Part shown: positions 10,566 through 22,810 of the stretch, piece by piece
Layout: every line of letters begins with the position of its first letter
Position numbering within the stretch: the stretch's first letter is position 1
Assembly (NCBI RefSeq): GCF_004379255.2
Contig: NC_056044.1
Location: 6,364,001 to 6,428,000 of the forward strand
DNA from: Salvia splendens
Lineage: Eukaryota > Streptophyta > Magnoliopsida > Lamiales > Lamiaceae
Direction: 5' to 3'
DNA length: 64,000 bases
Position numbers and translations under genes: made by a program
The notes under the pieces: model-generated
Databases searched by the model: none
Told to the model about the DNA's origin: nothing
What the model saw: only the letters and a program-made list of their open reading frames with translations

Positions 10566-13500
10566 TCACTTGTGATTGCTACTGCCCTTCTTCTTCAACA
10601 GGCTTCCAAACTTCTGCAGCAAAGCCTTTTTCTTCTTCTGACTGCCTGACTTCGACTGGGGGCTCCCGTTGTTCCCAGCACTATCACCCGACAACGCCCC
10701 GTTCGCTTGATCATACATATCAGCACCTTCACCTTTTGACTCCAGCTCATCCTCAAATGATTCTTGCTCCGTTTCTCTCCCAGGAGAGAAGTCCTTCGCA
10801 TCGATCTTGCAGCTTTCCCACATCTTGAGGTCGACCTCTGTGGATTCTGCGTTTCTTTCACCATCTTTTAGTGTTCCATTTGAGTTCTCAACTTTATCAC
10901 CAGATGCATTCGCTTCGGCTTGCCCCTCATTGATAGGTAGCTCGTTCGGCTGAGATAGGGGTTCGGCTGCATGCCTCACATCTCCCCTGCCATTCTGTTC
11001 GGAGAATTCTACCACTTTCGGAAGCATATCATAGTCTCTCTCGCAGTCCATTAGGTTGCCACTTTCTTCCTCCTGCTTGGCCAGTGCATCTTCGAGTGAC
11101 TTAGATAGCTCCTCGATTTTTTCCTGAGACGCTGCCTCCCTTTTGTGCAGATCCTCATTCTCTGCAAGAATCCTATGCAATCGGTTTTCCATCTCGTTCA
11201 CACACTCTTTGAGCCTCGCGCTCTCCTCATTCGCTTCACCAAGTACTTGCTTTAGGTGAATCGCCTCTGAATCAGCCTCGCTGAAGGACTTATTCAACTG
11301 ATCCCTCTCCTCCTTCGCTGCAGACGACTCTTCCTCCGCCAGTTTTAGCAAGCTCACCAGCCGTCTTACTTCGTTTTCCATGCTATCATTCTCTTCTTCA
11401 GACTGCTTCACCAAATTCGCCATATCTACCTCCTTCTGCTGGTACTCAGCCTTTAAACTATCATAATTGAGCTTCGATTGTTCAAGCGATTCAATCAGCC
11501 TGCTTAGTTCATTTTTCATATGGCATTTCTCTTCTTCAGACTCTCTCACAGACTTCATCAAATCTTGATCTTTCTGCTCCAACCGAGCCTTTAAGTTACC
11601 ATAATCAATCTTTGACATTTCAACTGAATCAATCAGCCTGCTTATTTTGTTTTCCATATCGGATTTCTCATCTTCAGACTTTTTCACAGAATTCGCCAAA
11701 TCTAGCTCCCTCTGCTCCAAATCAGCCTTCAAGTTACCACATTTATGCCTTGACTCCTCAGCCGAATCGGTAAGAGTATTGATCTGTTTTCTTGCATCAT
11801 CAAGCATGCTTTCATACTTCTCATTTGTTGATTTCAGAGACAGTCTCAGATCCTCGATACGTGTTTCGTGACTTTCATTTTCAGCTTGACTTGAGATTAG
11901 CTTTTCTTTAACGTCTCTTGCTTCTGAGGAGACTTCGTGCAACGCTGATGCCAAACTCTCCAATGCCTTCTTGCTTTTCTCCTCTTCGTCTCTGGAAGTT
12001 TCCAGCTCGTTCGTGAGCTTGTTCTTCTCTTCCAACAGCTTTTCTACACTAGCAGCTGCAATCTTTTCATTGTTCAACGCCATGCTTCTCATTTCTCTCG
12101 TCGTTTCAAGTTCAGACTCGAGCACTTCAACCTTCCTCACCAGTTCAGAAGATTCTGCTCTAGCTCGCTCTAGACAATGCTCTGACTCCACCAAATCACC
12201 TTTTTGTCTCTCATTCGAGATCTCCAATAAATCGAGCTTCTCCTTGAGCAGCTCGATTTCAGACTTTGCATCATGCAGCAGATCATTACTGTCTTCCAGT
12301 TTCTTCACGACCGTTCCAAGAGTTTCTGAAGCCGACTTCTCTGATTCACATGCTTGCTCAGCCTGAGACGTTAGCTCCACGACTTGTTGATGAAGCTCCC
12401 TCACTAGATTATGCGCATAACATTCAGATAACTTTGAAGCCTCTAGATCAACATTGAGTTTCTCCATCGCATCATCTTTTCCGGCCAATTTCTCCTCAAC
12501 AAACTTCACTCGTTCAAGTTCTTGTCGAAGAGAATGTATATCTAACTCCAAACCTGACACCAATTTGTTGTTCTCAACGGCCTGCATCTCCACCCTCGAC
12601 TCAAGCGCAGATTTCAAGTGAATCACTTCAGCAGACAGTACCTCAACCTTCTCTGCATGAATCTCGGCTATTTTTGTGGCATCATCAGCATGGTTCAGCG
12701 CCTGGTTCTTAGCAGCAGACGTCATCAGCAGTTCTTGCTTCACGTTCTGAAGCTCCTGAGTTGTGGACAGCAGCGCAGCCACATCCATGGCATGCTGACT
12801 CCTCACATCCTCCAGCTCCTTCCTCCATTCGTCTTCCTTCATGTGATTCTCCCCAAACCCCACCTGCTCCATCTCAAGCGCCCGAAACTTCTCAATCTCA
12901 GTATTCTCCTCCGCACGTCTCTGAGCCTGCAGAGCTTCCTTAAGCTTCTCGTTCGCCTCAGCACACAATCTCTGGGCTTCCTTCACTTCATCAAGAGCCC
13001 TTTCCTTCTCCTTCTCGACTGAAACCAACTTCTCATTCGTTTTCTTCAGATCCTCCTGCGTTTGACTCAGCTCCGCCTGAAGCTCTGAAGAGGGCCTCAC
13101 CAAACGCGTTGGCTTCCTCTGACACAAAGCACAAGATCAGCACAATGCAACTACGCATTAAAAAACAGAGTTACTTTGACTTACATCAGTTGGCGTGCTG
13201 GGCCTGGGAGACACCCTCTCCAATTTAGACTTGGGCGTGACAGATCCCGGGGATCGATCCATGGAGAGGCGGCCGTTTTGTAACGAGGAAATCGAATCAC
13301 CACTAGGCCTAGCAAGTCCCCTACTGATTCGAGGAGTTGCCGGTGATGCTTTAGCATTTGGAGTTCCAGATAAACTAGATCTACACAAAGCAGAAATTCT
13401 TCAACTCTCAACTCAAAAATCCAAGATCCACAAACGCACATTTCAGGAATGAAGTTCAATTCCACAAAAATGGAGAATAATCCAAACATGGAATATTTTC

Positions 13501-13877
13501 TGCCAATTCCACTTCTACAGCAAGGCATTTTCACAACACATGCGAAATCCAAAAAAAAAATTAAACATAAAACCTAATTGAATTAAACACTAAAATACAC
13601 AACAATTCAACCAAGATAACTATGCAGGTTCAACAAACAAGCAATTTTGCGGCAACCCAAAGAAATTAAAGTGACAATCTCTAACTTCGTTACGTTCTTA
13701 TCTTCGCAATAAACACACATCTGATCATCAAACACCAAAATGGCAGATTCAATTTAGAAGAAAAAAAACAAAATTCAAACACACACAAAAAAAAATTATA
13801 GCGAATTAGAAAGCAAAACCGCACCAGATCCACAACAAAAGTAGATAGAGCTACACTTACTTCGATTTAGCAGACAT
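10566..13877 (-). CDS. WEB-family coiled-coil protein (At3g02930/At5g16730 type)
   Basis: Three phase-consistent exons: 13861-13877 (ATG at 13877, MSAKS), 13185-13380 and 10566-13118, giving about 921 residues. The N-terminal ~75 residues are Ser/Pro/Arg-rich (TPNAKASPATPRISRG, SMDRSPGSVTPKSK), as in the family members annotated as chloroplastic. From KPTRLVRPSSELQ onward it is almost continuous heptad-rich coiled coil (about residues 80-730). An acidic, Glu/Asn/Ser-rich stretch follows, then the conserved basic tail KKKKALLQKFGSLLKKK. WEB proteins (WEB1 and relatives) take part in light-dependent chloroplast movement; whether this paralogue does is inference. Internal similar segments (YGNLKARLEQK, CGNLKADLEQR, YDSLKAEYQQK) indicate repeat expansion within the coil. 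The long last exon has no disruption. The presumed promoter lies to the right, with a GA-rich tract near 14270-14300. Confidence 0.92.
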
Positions 13878-15319
13878 TGCGCAAAATCAAGAACCTCCTG
13901 CTTCAATTTCTTCAACAACGAAGTAAAAAAAGAAAAGAAAATGGGGGTTTATCTATAATGTCGACATCGTGAAAAGAGAAAGGGAAAGGGAAATTATCAC
14001 TCCCAACTCTGAGAATAAACCTGAATCTAAAATCTTTGGTTTCAACAGAGATATAGGAAACAGAAAAAATTGAAAAAGAAAAAGAAATGGAAATATTTAG
14101 GGTGGTGGAGTTGAGTGGGGTGTTCTTGTCGCAGATTCTAACAAACCACCGCTGCTCTTTCTCTGTCTCTCCCTACCACCTTTACCAGTCCAGAAATTAC
14201 CAAATTGCCCCTACTGCCCCTCCATTGCAAAGGCGGTCTCTTGTATAAAAACTGTCACAGACAAAAAGAAGGAGAGCGAGAGCGAGAGAGAGAGGAGAGA
14301 ATGTGAATCTACTGCTTTTTTCAGGTAAAATGGTGGATAAAGAGCTCTCTACAAAGTGAGAAACTTTAATCAAGCTTCAGAGCCATTTGCTTTTCTATTT
14401 TGTTTATATGGAAACATATTGCATTGTGTAATTGAGATTCATTTGTGGATTTGGTTTTAATTTTGAAAATTTCGTTGGGAAGAATAAAGCTTAATTAATT
14501 GTTTTTTTTAATCGATGCAGCTCTGTTTATCCAGATAATAAGCATCATTAATTTCTTGGAATAAAATTGGAGGAAAATAAAAGGAATGTTACATATGCTT
14601 CAACCATCAACGATTCAGTTTTTAGCCATTTTTACCCATTATGTCATATCTCGAAATCATGAGAAAGTGGGTAAAATTATGTCATAGCAAAGGATTAGTT
14701 AATATTTTTATTATATTAAATGATTTTATTATTTAATGTTGGGACCTTAATTATTTTTTTCTATAGTGCTCTCTCTGTCCTTTATTAATTAATTACATTT
14801 GTCTCAATATAAAGAGTGAGTCATAAAATATTGTGAAACACTACTAGTCATACTTTTATATTATAAGACAATAAAATATTAATAAAATGAGATACTAGTA
14901 TTCTTTATTAAAGGTGGTAAAAAAAATGTGACAATTATTTAGGATTGGGTGAAAAAGAGACAATTAATCGCAGATACTATGAACTATAATGTGCGGTGAA
15001 ATTGAACATATTAAACATTTTATAGTTATTAATTTGATCGAAGAAATGGAAACAGAAGATAGATTTGTGTATCATAAGATGAGAGTTCAAAATGGTCCGC
15101 AGTTTGTATGAATTTAGCAGGCATCTATACATTATTGTAAAATTATTAGATTCAGTTTACATATAAAACTGATATTGGAACAAATTACTCTTATTTATCC
15201 ATTGCCAAAATTAAGACGCTCATACAAATTTATTGCTTAAGGGCTCATTTGGAAGTAATTTTGCTAGATGAAGCTGCAAAGATAGTATACTATAAGTGAG
15301 TCTAATAATATCGGTTGTA
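13878..15319. other. WEB 5' region and AT-rich intergenic DNA
   Basis: 13878-14310 is likely 5' UTR or promoter of the minus-strand WEB gene. It includes a CT-rich stretch at 14151-14175 and a GA microsatellite at about 14272-14300. Beyond it is AT-rich DNA. A decayed Stowaway-like stretch (ctctctctgtccttta... at 14768) may be present. I see no gene. Confidence 0.5.
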
Positions 15320-16034
15320 TAGTGGCGGATTCTGAACTTTTTGTTTAGGGTACGATAAATAATCTTAGTGATTTGAAGTTTCAAAATTCGACGAATTTTT
15401 TATCTTCTTTCTAATAGATTTTTTTCAATCATATTCTATATAGAGTATAATTTTTTTATTAAAAATATTTATCATATGTAAAGTGAGTTACTTATTGATA
15501 TTATTACCTTCCCCTATTTAAAATAGATTTTCTTACATTTAAGTATTAGGAATTGAAAGCACTTTCTATTGTTCTAAAAAAATAATAAGATTAATTTTAG
15601 AAGTTGCTAACTCAAAAGATAAGAAACTAAATGTGTTAGATGATAATTATATTAATTCATAAGAACTTGAGAAATGAAAAAAAAATGAATTGTACTAGAA
15701 GAAAATTAAAAAATAGTTTATAAGAATGAAATATATTAGATTTAGAAGAGCTAAATAAATAATGTACTCCAGAAATGAAAAAATATATATATAATGATAT
15801 TAGAGGAATGAAATATATTAGACGTAGAAGAGCTAAATGAATAAATGTACTCCAGAAATGAAAAAAATAAATATAATGATATTAGAGGGAGATAACATGA
15901 TTTAGAGGCCATAAATGCTGAGATTCGAACTCACATCTCTACTGAATATAGCAGAGCTTTCTACCACTGCACCACTTGCCAAGATACGTTTTGGGTACAC
16001 TCATACCCTTTGTTCTCACGTGGATCCGCCACTG
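15320..16034. mobile_element. hAT-like non-autonomous element with AGTGGCGGAT termini
   Basis: The left end TAGTGGCGGATTCTGAAC and right end (inward) CAGTGGCGGATCCACG are inverted. Flanking octamers cggttgta (15312-15319) and ctggtgta (16035-16042) agree at 6 of 8 positions, compatible with an aged 8-bp duplication. An internal direct repeat (atataatgatattagagg, then agaagagctaaat) occurs near 15740-15890. The right part contains a tRNA-like segment. No transposase is present. Confidence 0.6.
15915..15980 (-). other. tRNA-like segment (A-box and B-box), SINE- or tRNA-derived
   Basis: Reading the minus strand, GTGGTGCAGTGGTAGAAAG resembles a tRNA A-box and GAGTTCGAATCTC a B-box, about 30 nt apart. 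The acceptor stem does not close and the sequence continues in a transposon context, so it is not a functional tRNA gene. A tRNA-derived SINE or a captured tRNA promoter explains it best. Confidence 0.5.
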
Positions 16035-17482
16035 CTGGTGTATATAACTAGTTGTGTGTATGTATTTTATTTATGGAGTATTAAATTTCCATTTAAGCAA
16101 TGGGGCGTCCAAAAATAAAATAAATCATTGGCCAACACGAAATATAATTTAGGTCACGTCATTTTCTGGCCGTCAAAAATATTTTGGCTTGCCTCTTTTC
16201 TACAATCGAAAAATAATGTTATTATTATACAAATTTTACAGAATAAGCCAAAATTAAATATGATCAAAGTCGTGTAATTAACCCTCGAAAATATGATAAT
16301 GACACTATCCAATATGTAAACATTCAATTGAATCAACTGTTTCGACTAAATGCAAAATCGATCGTGCAAAGTTTTTGTATTGTTAGGGAATCTGCTAACC
16401 TAATTTGATCTAACAAAATAGGGGGAACTTAGTGGGAAACATGATGCATTCACGTGTTAAACACTTAAATTTTAATTTAACAAGTTTGCAAAAAAAATCA
16501 ATATGCGTATTTTTAATAAAATTATTTATATTTAAAAAAATATTTGACATTTTCAACAACAATAGATTACTAATAGTACTTATGGTTTAGGTAAGTGACA
16601 GAGGGAGAGAGTTTAACGCCATTTAGTAATATATAGTGCAAATCTTAATTGAACTTAAATATCATCTTATACACATAATTTAAATACATAAAAAATAATT
16701 TTAAAACTTATAAATTTAATGTCAATAATATAGTACATAAAATCTGGAAAACATCTTTATAGACTACACTAGCGATAGAACACATGTATCATCATTATCG
16801 TAACAAATAATAATAAATTTTATTATATAAATGATATTTTGATAGATGTTCATAATAACAATTAAATTATGTAATAATAAATTTTAATTATTAATGATAT
16901 ATTATACATTTAAAGTTTAAATTAAGTATATTACACTTATTAGTATTGGATATAGATATTCTCACCAATAAAGATGGAGCACCGAACTATTTACTGCAGC
17001 GTGCCAACTTTTCTACCAAAATGAATATGAAAATGAAAGGTAAAATAACTTTGAATTCCATGCCTCCTTTTTACCTTTTCACTTTCATATTTATTCAACG
17101 TGGTTATTATTAATTAATGTGGTAAGGTATATCATTAAATCCGTCAATAGAAGTTGGTACATGAAGATTTAACAATTATGATTAGGAAAAGGAAAAAAAA
17201 AAGAAGATTGCTAAAAAAAATTAAAGTCAAATTATTTATATAATTTCATAATAACCATTAGGTACGGTGGCATAGTCATTTAGTACTACTACTTATTTAA
17301 AGGTGTGCATAGTTTATTTTACATTAATACTACTAATATTAATTTATTAAACAAAAATCATATTCTTATCCATACGTTGAAGAGTGTGGCAATGAAATCG
17401 ATCATTTTATTGGAGGGTATAACGTATGCCGCTTTCTTGTGTTGGCCTAACAAATGATTGGGTATAGATGCGTCAGTCTAAA
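16035..17482. other. AT-rich intergenic DNA
   Basis: Very AT-rich and full of stops in all frames. No gene or clear element boundary is seen. Confidence 0.5.
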
Positions 17483-17683
17483 TGCAAACGGTTCAAACTA
17501 TGATCTGAACGGTAAAAAAAATATCAACATTTGATAAAATAACAACAACAGAAAATGTCAATACAGTATCAACGCAATATCAACACAGCATCAACCGTTG
17601 ACATTGTGTTGGTATTTTCTGTTGCTATTATTTTATCATCGGTTGACATTTTCCAATGGTTCAGATCATAGTTTGGAGTTTGT
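17483..17683. mobile_element. Fold-back MITE with about 90-bp terminal inverted repeats
   Basis: The left arm (tgcaaacggttcaaactatg..., then gataaaataacaacaacag) is matched by the reverse complement of the right arm (tacaaactccaaactatgat..., then gataaaataatagcaacag). Together the arms make up nearly the whole 200 bp and would form one long hairpin. The superfamily is not determined. Confidence 0.7.
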
Positions 17684-18052
17684 ACAATATTTACGGTTTC
17701 TATTTGATTACATTCCAACATGGATATATGTAATATTCGGTTAAGTACTTTAGAATATGAAATACTGGTACTTCATAATTTTATTTAGGTAATAAATACA
17801 TGTTGGGCTTGTAGATTGAGAGTTGGGCCGAATATAATGTTTTTGGGCATCCAATAATTCGTAAAAAACTCAATGTTAATGTCTCCCAGTTTTTCTGGAC
17901 TTGATAGGTCTGCCATCAGCCCAATCGATGGATAAGATCTAGAGACGACATAAAAAGATGTCAAAAAATGTGCTACTAATAAACAAAAAATGACTAATAC
18001 CAGAAAGGAATTACTATTATTCCTAATCAAGTGTATATGATAATTAATATCG

Positions 18053-18126
18053 AATGATGATTTTAAATAAATATCATATCAAACATATGGAATGATGATT
18101 TTAAATAAATATTATATCAAACATAT
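18053..18126 (+). repeat. Tandem duplication of about 37 bp
   Basis: The string aatgatgattttaaataa plus tat(c/t)atatcaaacatat occurs twice in direct succession. It is otherwise featureless AT-rich DNA. Confidence 0.7.
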
Positions 18127-18133
18127 ACATTAC

Positions 18134-19454
18134 GGGCTCGTTTGGTTGCACTGACATGGTTATATGAGATAGCCTCCTCACATTGATTTTACATGATAGT
18201 GTGGTAAGATATGTATCTCACTTTGATGTTTGGTTGTACCGACAGCAACCACATGATAACTTATATTATGTTTGGTTTGGACTGCAGAAACTGCTGATAC
18301 AAAAATACATGGACAAATTTGTCCTTCTAAGATTATTGTAGTGACTTTTTTATCCTTGCAAACCCTATTTCTAATTTTGGCACAGCAGAATCGCCCGCCT
18401 GCTATCTATTGATTTCGCGCTTCTCTCCAACATTCCACTTCGCCGATTGCAGCTACTGTGTCGGGCAAGATTGAGGGGATGATAAAATGATACTTTTGCA
18501 TCATAAAATGATAGTTTGAGGGGAAAAAAATGATAGTTTCAAATGATAAAATGATACTTTTGTTTAATAATGATAGTTTTAAATTTTTGGATGATAAAAT
18601 GATACTTTTGCATCATAAAATGATAGTTTGAGGGGATAAAATGATAGTTTCAAATGATAAAATGATACTTTTGTTTAATAATGATAGTTTTAGATTTTTG
18701 GATGATAAAATGATACTTTGCATCATAAAATGATAGTTTGAGGGGATAAAATGATAGTTTCAAATGATAAAATGATACTTTTGTTTAATAATGATAGTTT
18801 TAGATTTTTGGATGATAAAATGATACTTTTGCATCATAAAATGATACTTTGACGGGATAAAATGATAGTTTCAAATGATAAAATGATACTTTTGTTTAAT
18901 AATGATAGTTTTAGATTTTTGGATGATAAAATAATACTTTTGCATCATAAAATGATACTTTGACGGGATAAAATGATAGTTTCAAATGATAAAATGATAC
19001 TTTTGTTTAATAATGATAGATTTTTGGGTAATCGCTTCAAAATCGAGCCCATGTTATGATATCACCAAATGTGGTCGACGAATCTGCAAATCATTCACAG
19101 ATTACCTAAAACGATGATTACCAAACGGGCTAACAAAATTTCATACAAAATTGAATGCAAACCCTAAAATCGATGGCCGACCTCTCTTTGAGGACCTGGG
19201 GCTTGAAACGGTGGAGTGAAGGGGTATAATTGTGACTTGGCCGAATTTCACCAAACGGGCTTCGCAAGATTGAGCAATATCGGAGGGGAGGACCTGGACA
19301 GTGTTATAGGTGAAATGCAGGTAGCAATCTTAAATTTCATCCGGATCTTGATTGGTTAACCGGGTCGCGGGATAGTATATCAGTACAACCAAACGACTGA
19401 TATACCTCCGATAGGCGGCCCTATCAAGGCCTATCAGTACAACCAAACGACCCC
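18134..19454. mobile_element. TIR element with GGGCTCGTTTGGTTG ends and internal tandem array
   Basis: The left end GGGCTCGTTTGGTTGCACTG faces the right end ...CAGTACAACCAAACGACCCC (inward GGGGTCGTTTGGTTGTACTG). A second inner copy of the right motif (cagtacaaccaaacgactga) lies at 19380. Flanks are TAC and TAA, so the target duplication is not clear. The interior holds the 111-bp array and non-coding sequence with short caaacgggct motifs. The outer ends are assigned from the inverted repeats only. Confidence 0.55.
18478..19028 (+). repeat. Tandem array, five units of about 111 bp
   Basis: Units start at 18478, 18590, 18701, 18811 and 18922 (periods 112, 111, 110, 111) with the string gatgataaaatgatac. 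Inside each unit the shorter motif (a)tgata(g/c)ttt / aaaatgata recurs, so the array has a higher-order structure built from about 10- to 20-bp subunits. The last unit is truncated. Confidence 0.85.
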
Positions 19455-20286
19455 TAAGAGTTTGTTTGGTACACGGGATTAGAATTGAATTAAAATGAAA
19501 TTAGAATTAGAAGTAATTCAATTCTAAATTCCATGTTTGATAAAAATAAAGTAGTAATTGAAATTGAATTTGAAAAATTTTTACGCTCATAATACACATT
19601 GCATACACACAGTGACACACAATGTGTGTAATATATATAGCGTGTGTATAGTAGAATTGAATGCTCTAATTCCAATTCCACGCCTCCAATTCCACGGCAC
19701 AAATATAGCCCAGGTATTTCTGCCAAATCTTCATTACTTACGAGTTAAGCTAATTTGTCTATATTTTTTAGGTGCACCAATTCAACAATGCGAAGTGATG
19801 AGATTACTTATTTGTAGATCATTAATTTCAACCAAACAGGAAATAACGGTGTGAAGCCTGTCAACATCCTTCCGCCGTCACCGGCCACCTCTTAACCACC
19901 TCTATACAAACAAAACATACAAATAACGAATTTTCTATTCATAATATTATTGAATTAATAAGTACATAACAACTGCCACGATATTTTGACAAAATCTACC
20001 GTGAGTGAGGACCTGTATTTTTTTTTTATCACAACTGAAATTATGAATCGTCGCCGACGCGGCTTTGTTCAGACATTTTCCTACTTTATTCTAATATTCA
20101 ACTTCATATATAACACTTTACAAATCCTCACAAAATATAATTTAGTATGAACTAAAATATGTGATAGCTTTGAAGTTTTTCGTGAGGAGCACACATTAAT
20201 TACTTTATTCTGACAATATTATACTAATACAAAATTTATTGACATGGATCTCCGACTCTCCGTAGAATTTATGAAGTTTCCGGATC
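19455..20286. other. Non-coding stretch, possible eroded MITE
   Basis: A tttgtttggtacacgggatt motif at 19460 and accaaacaggaaataac at 19831 may be ends of another small element. The tract between is dominated by aattgaattaaaatga-type repeats. No gene is supported. Confidence 0.4.
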
Positions 20287-20296
20287 ATATTTTTTA

Positions 20297-20690
20297 GGGA
20301 TATTGACACCTAATATCATGGAACTTTAAAAAAGTTGGGTTTTTCCCACGAACTTTGAAATTGACAAATAATATCACAAACTTTACCCCAAGTTTGTTAT
20401 TTTCCACCAATAAAAAAACTCCGGCAATATTAATAGATCGAAGAACAAATTTGGAGGATGTGCTTCGAGAAAAACTATTATCAAAGAATAAAAATCTTGA
20501 AACTCTCGAAGTTATTGTCGAGAAATTACGAAAAAAAAATCCGTATCATGATATTATTTGTCGGAATTTTTTCATTGGTGGAAAATAGTTACAAACTTGG
20601 GGTAAAATTCGTGATATTATTTGCCAATTTCGAAGTTCGTGATAAAAACTCAACTTTTTTAAAATTCCATGATTTTAGGTGCCAATATCC
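20297..20690. mobile_element. Mutator-like MITE with long TIRs and 10-bp duplication
   Basis: The left arm (gggatattgacacctaatatc...) and the reverse complement of the right arm (ggatattggcacctaaaatc...) match over more than 100 bp. The direct repeat atatttttta lies immediately outside at 20287-20296 and 20691-20700, typical of the 9- to 11-bp duplications of Mutator-like elements. The two small ORFs inside lie in the arms and are not genes. Confidence 0.8.
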
Positions 20691-20700
20691 ATATTTTTTA

Positions 20701-21945
20701 TCACGTATGTATGTAGTATCAATTATCATAACACCAATGTGAACTAATAGAATTTTATGTGAACAAATTTTAGGTAAGCGATTGTTAAAAATTATCAAAA
20801 ACCTGACTTTTTTTTGTCTAGCGTTTTTCATAAAATGTCCAACTATGTAAAACAGTAAATTGCATGGGGTGACGAAAAGCCGATCTACTTAGTCGTAGTC
20901 TAATGTGAAATTTTTTCTCCTCAACCCATACAACGACATCGTTATAGCAAAAAAAAAGTTTAAAAACATTTTATGCTCTCATCTTTTAGAACATTTTAGA
21001 AAAGTCTCAAACTTTTAGTGTATTTCGTAAAATGTCCCCTACTTTTAGCATATTCTAGAAAATCTCCATAACATTTTTAAAAAATAAGTTGAGGACATAA
21101 AACACTATTAACCCTTCTCGATTTTTTTTGCTAAAATGATGTTATTTCATGTGTTGATGACTTGATGGGAATTTTTGCATAGCGGAATATTTTGTGAAAT
21201 ACGATGAAAGTTATAAACATTAAGTTGGGGACATTGTATATAGAATTTGCTGAAAGTACTAGTATTAATTTATAGTATATAATTACACACAACGTAATTA
21301 TGATTTTTGGATTTTTTAATTTAAATACAATCTGAATCAAACCGAATGCCCAAATTTTGAAGAAAAAGATATCCTAAATCTAATCCAATCTTATGAAAAA
21401 TCCAAATAAATATGGATGTCAGTTTCAAATGAGTTGAAACAAGATTTGTAGTAGTACTTTCCAAAGCAAAATTAATTACTGTATTGGGTGCTTCTATCGA
21501 TACAGAAATGAATATTTGAAGCATGATACAACTCATATTGACCAGTATATCTAACTGAAGCCAATAATTTGAAAGCCCCTGATTTCAAATAAGTATTATA
21601 CTAGTATTAATTTTATTTTGAACAAATACATATTTTTACTTTCTAACTGATATTTTATTTAAAATAACAAATTTATATTCATTTAACGAATTTTTACTGA
21701 TTGGACAAATGTAAACATTTAAGTATTCATAAATTTTTAAAGGTGACACAAATATATAAGAAAAAAGCATATGAATCAATATGAAGCCGTAATATATTTA
21801 ACCGCGTATTTGAAATTTGTTACAGATGATTTCGAATTAGATACGTCAACATATATGTCAGTTTCAACAAACAACAATAATACTGGTCAAAATGCGTAAA
21901 ACCCTATTTCTTAGTTGCGCGTTAAATTTACTTCCACGAAACTCC
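20701..21945. other. AT-rich intergenic DNA upstream of the CML gene
   Basis: No coding potential. Short inverted similarity (caacccatacaacgacatcg / atgttatttcatgtgttgat) around 20925-21165 hints at another eroded element. Confidence 0.45.
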
Positions 21946-21956
21946 TCTATATATAC
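21946..21956 (+). promoter_or_regulatory. TATA box of the CML gene
   Basis: tctatatatac lies about 125 bp upstream of the start codon at 22077, in an otherwise sensible promoter position. Assigned by sequence only. Confidence 0.5.
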
Positions 21957-22076
21957 ATGTATAAATATACCAATTCTGCGTAGTTTGAAGGAAATTCAAT
22001 CATTCCATTCCTACTTATACTAAATCTCCTTTCTCATAGTTTGGGTTGGGGGTTTTAATTAGGGATTCAAATCTCC

Positions 22077-22511
22077 ATGGAAAAATACGCGCGAGTTTTC
22101 AACCGATTCGATTCGAATGGCGACGGCAAGGTGTGCCCGGCGGAGCTGCAGCGGTGCGTGGCGGCGACAGTCGGGGATATGACGGAGGAGGAGGCGGCGG
22201 CGGCGGTGGCGCTGATGGATTCGGACGGAGACGGATTGCTGAGCATGGAGGATCTGGTGAGAGTGGTGGAGGATGCTGCGGAGGAGGAGAAGGCGAGCGA
22301 CCTGAGGGAGGTGTTTAAGATGTACGAGATGGAAGGGAGAGGCTGCATTACGCCGTCGAGCCTGCGCCGGATGCTCAGCCGATTGGGGGAGCGGAGGAGC
22401 GTCGATCAGTGCGGCGACATGATTGCCACCTACGATCTCAACGCCGATGGCGTTCTCACGTTTGACGAGTTCAAGGTCATGATGGCATCGTCGCCCTCGG
22501 CGGCAGCGTGA
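22077..22511 (+). CDS. Calmodulin-like EF-hand protein (CML38/39-like), intronless
   Basis: 144 residues, single exon, much richer in G+C than its surroundings. Canonical EF-hand loops are DSNGDGKVCPAE (about residues 12-23), DSDGDGLLSMED (48-59) and DLNADGVLTFDE (121-132). The third loop (EMEGRGCITPSS) lacks the acidic ligands and is probably non-binding. The start MEKYARVFNRFDSNGDG is the family-typical short N-terminus directly before EF1. Short intronless CMLs of this type are cytosolic or nuclear Ca2+ sensors, often induced by wounding or stress; that role here is by family analogy. A TATA box sits about 125 bp upstream. Confidence 0.92.
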   Translation: MEKYARVFNRFDSNGDGKVCPAELQRCVAATVGDMTEEEAAAAVALMDSDGDGLLSMEDLVRVVEDAAEEEKASDLREVFKMYEMEGRGCITPSSLRRMLSRLGERRSVDQCGDMIATYDLNADGVLTFDEFKVMMASSPSAAA

Positions 22512-22805
22512 TATGGCGGCGTGTTTGGTTTGGTGGCATGTAAATGATTAGTTGTGAATTATTCAATTTATGATTTGTGTAGAGCTAGGGATTCATTCTT
22601 TTAGTATTCCAGATGATTCTATATTCTTTGTTATGGATTTATTCTTCTTTTTTTCTTTTTGGCATTAATATTCGAGACTATTTATTTTCCTTGAGATGGA
22701 TTTATTCATCGACATACTAAAGCGCACTCAAATTTCTTCAATTAGAAGCACCCTCTTACTCAAATTTCACGATTGCAAAATATGATTGGAGAACGGTGAA
22801 TGGTC
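22512..22805. other. 3' flank of the CML gene
   Basis: AT-rich 3' UTR and flank, up to the Copia element's target duplication (GTTAT, 22806-22810). Confidence 0.5.
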
Positions 22806-22810
22806 GTTAT

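Noticed and set aside
11647..12457. Plus-strand Ser/Phe-rich open frames
   Set aside because: Antisense shadows of the WEB coiled-coil exon.
15915..15980. Possible tRNA gene on the minus strand
   Set aside because: A- and B-box-like motifs are present but stems do not close and it lies inside a transposon; called tRNA-like only.
18478..19028. Possible CRISPR-like array because of regular spacing
   Set aside because: Units are head-to-tail repeats without unique spacers, in a plant nuclear context.
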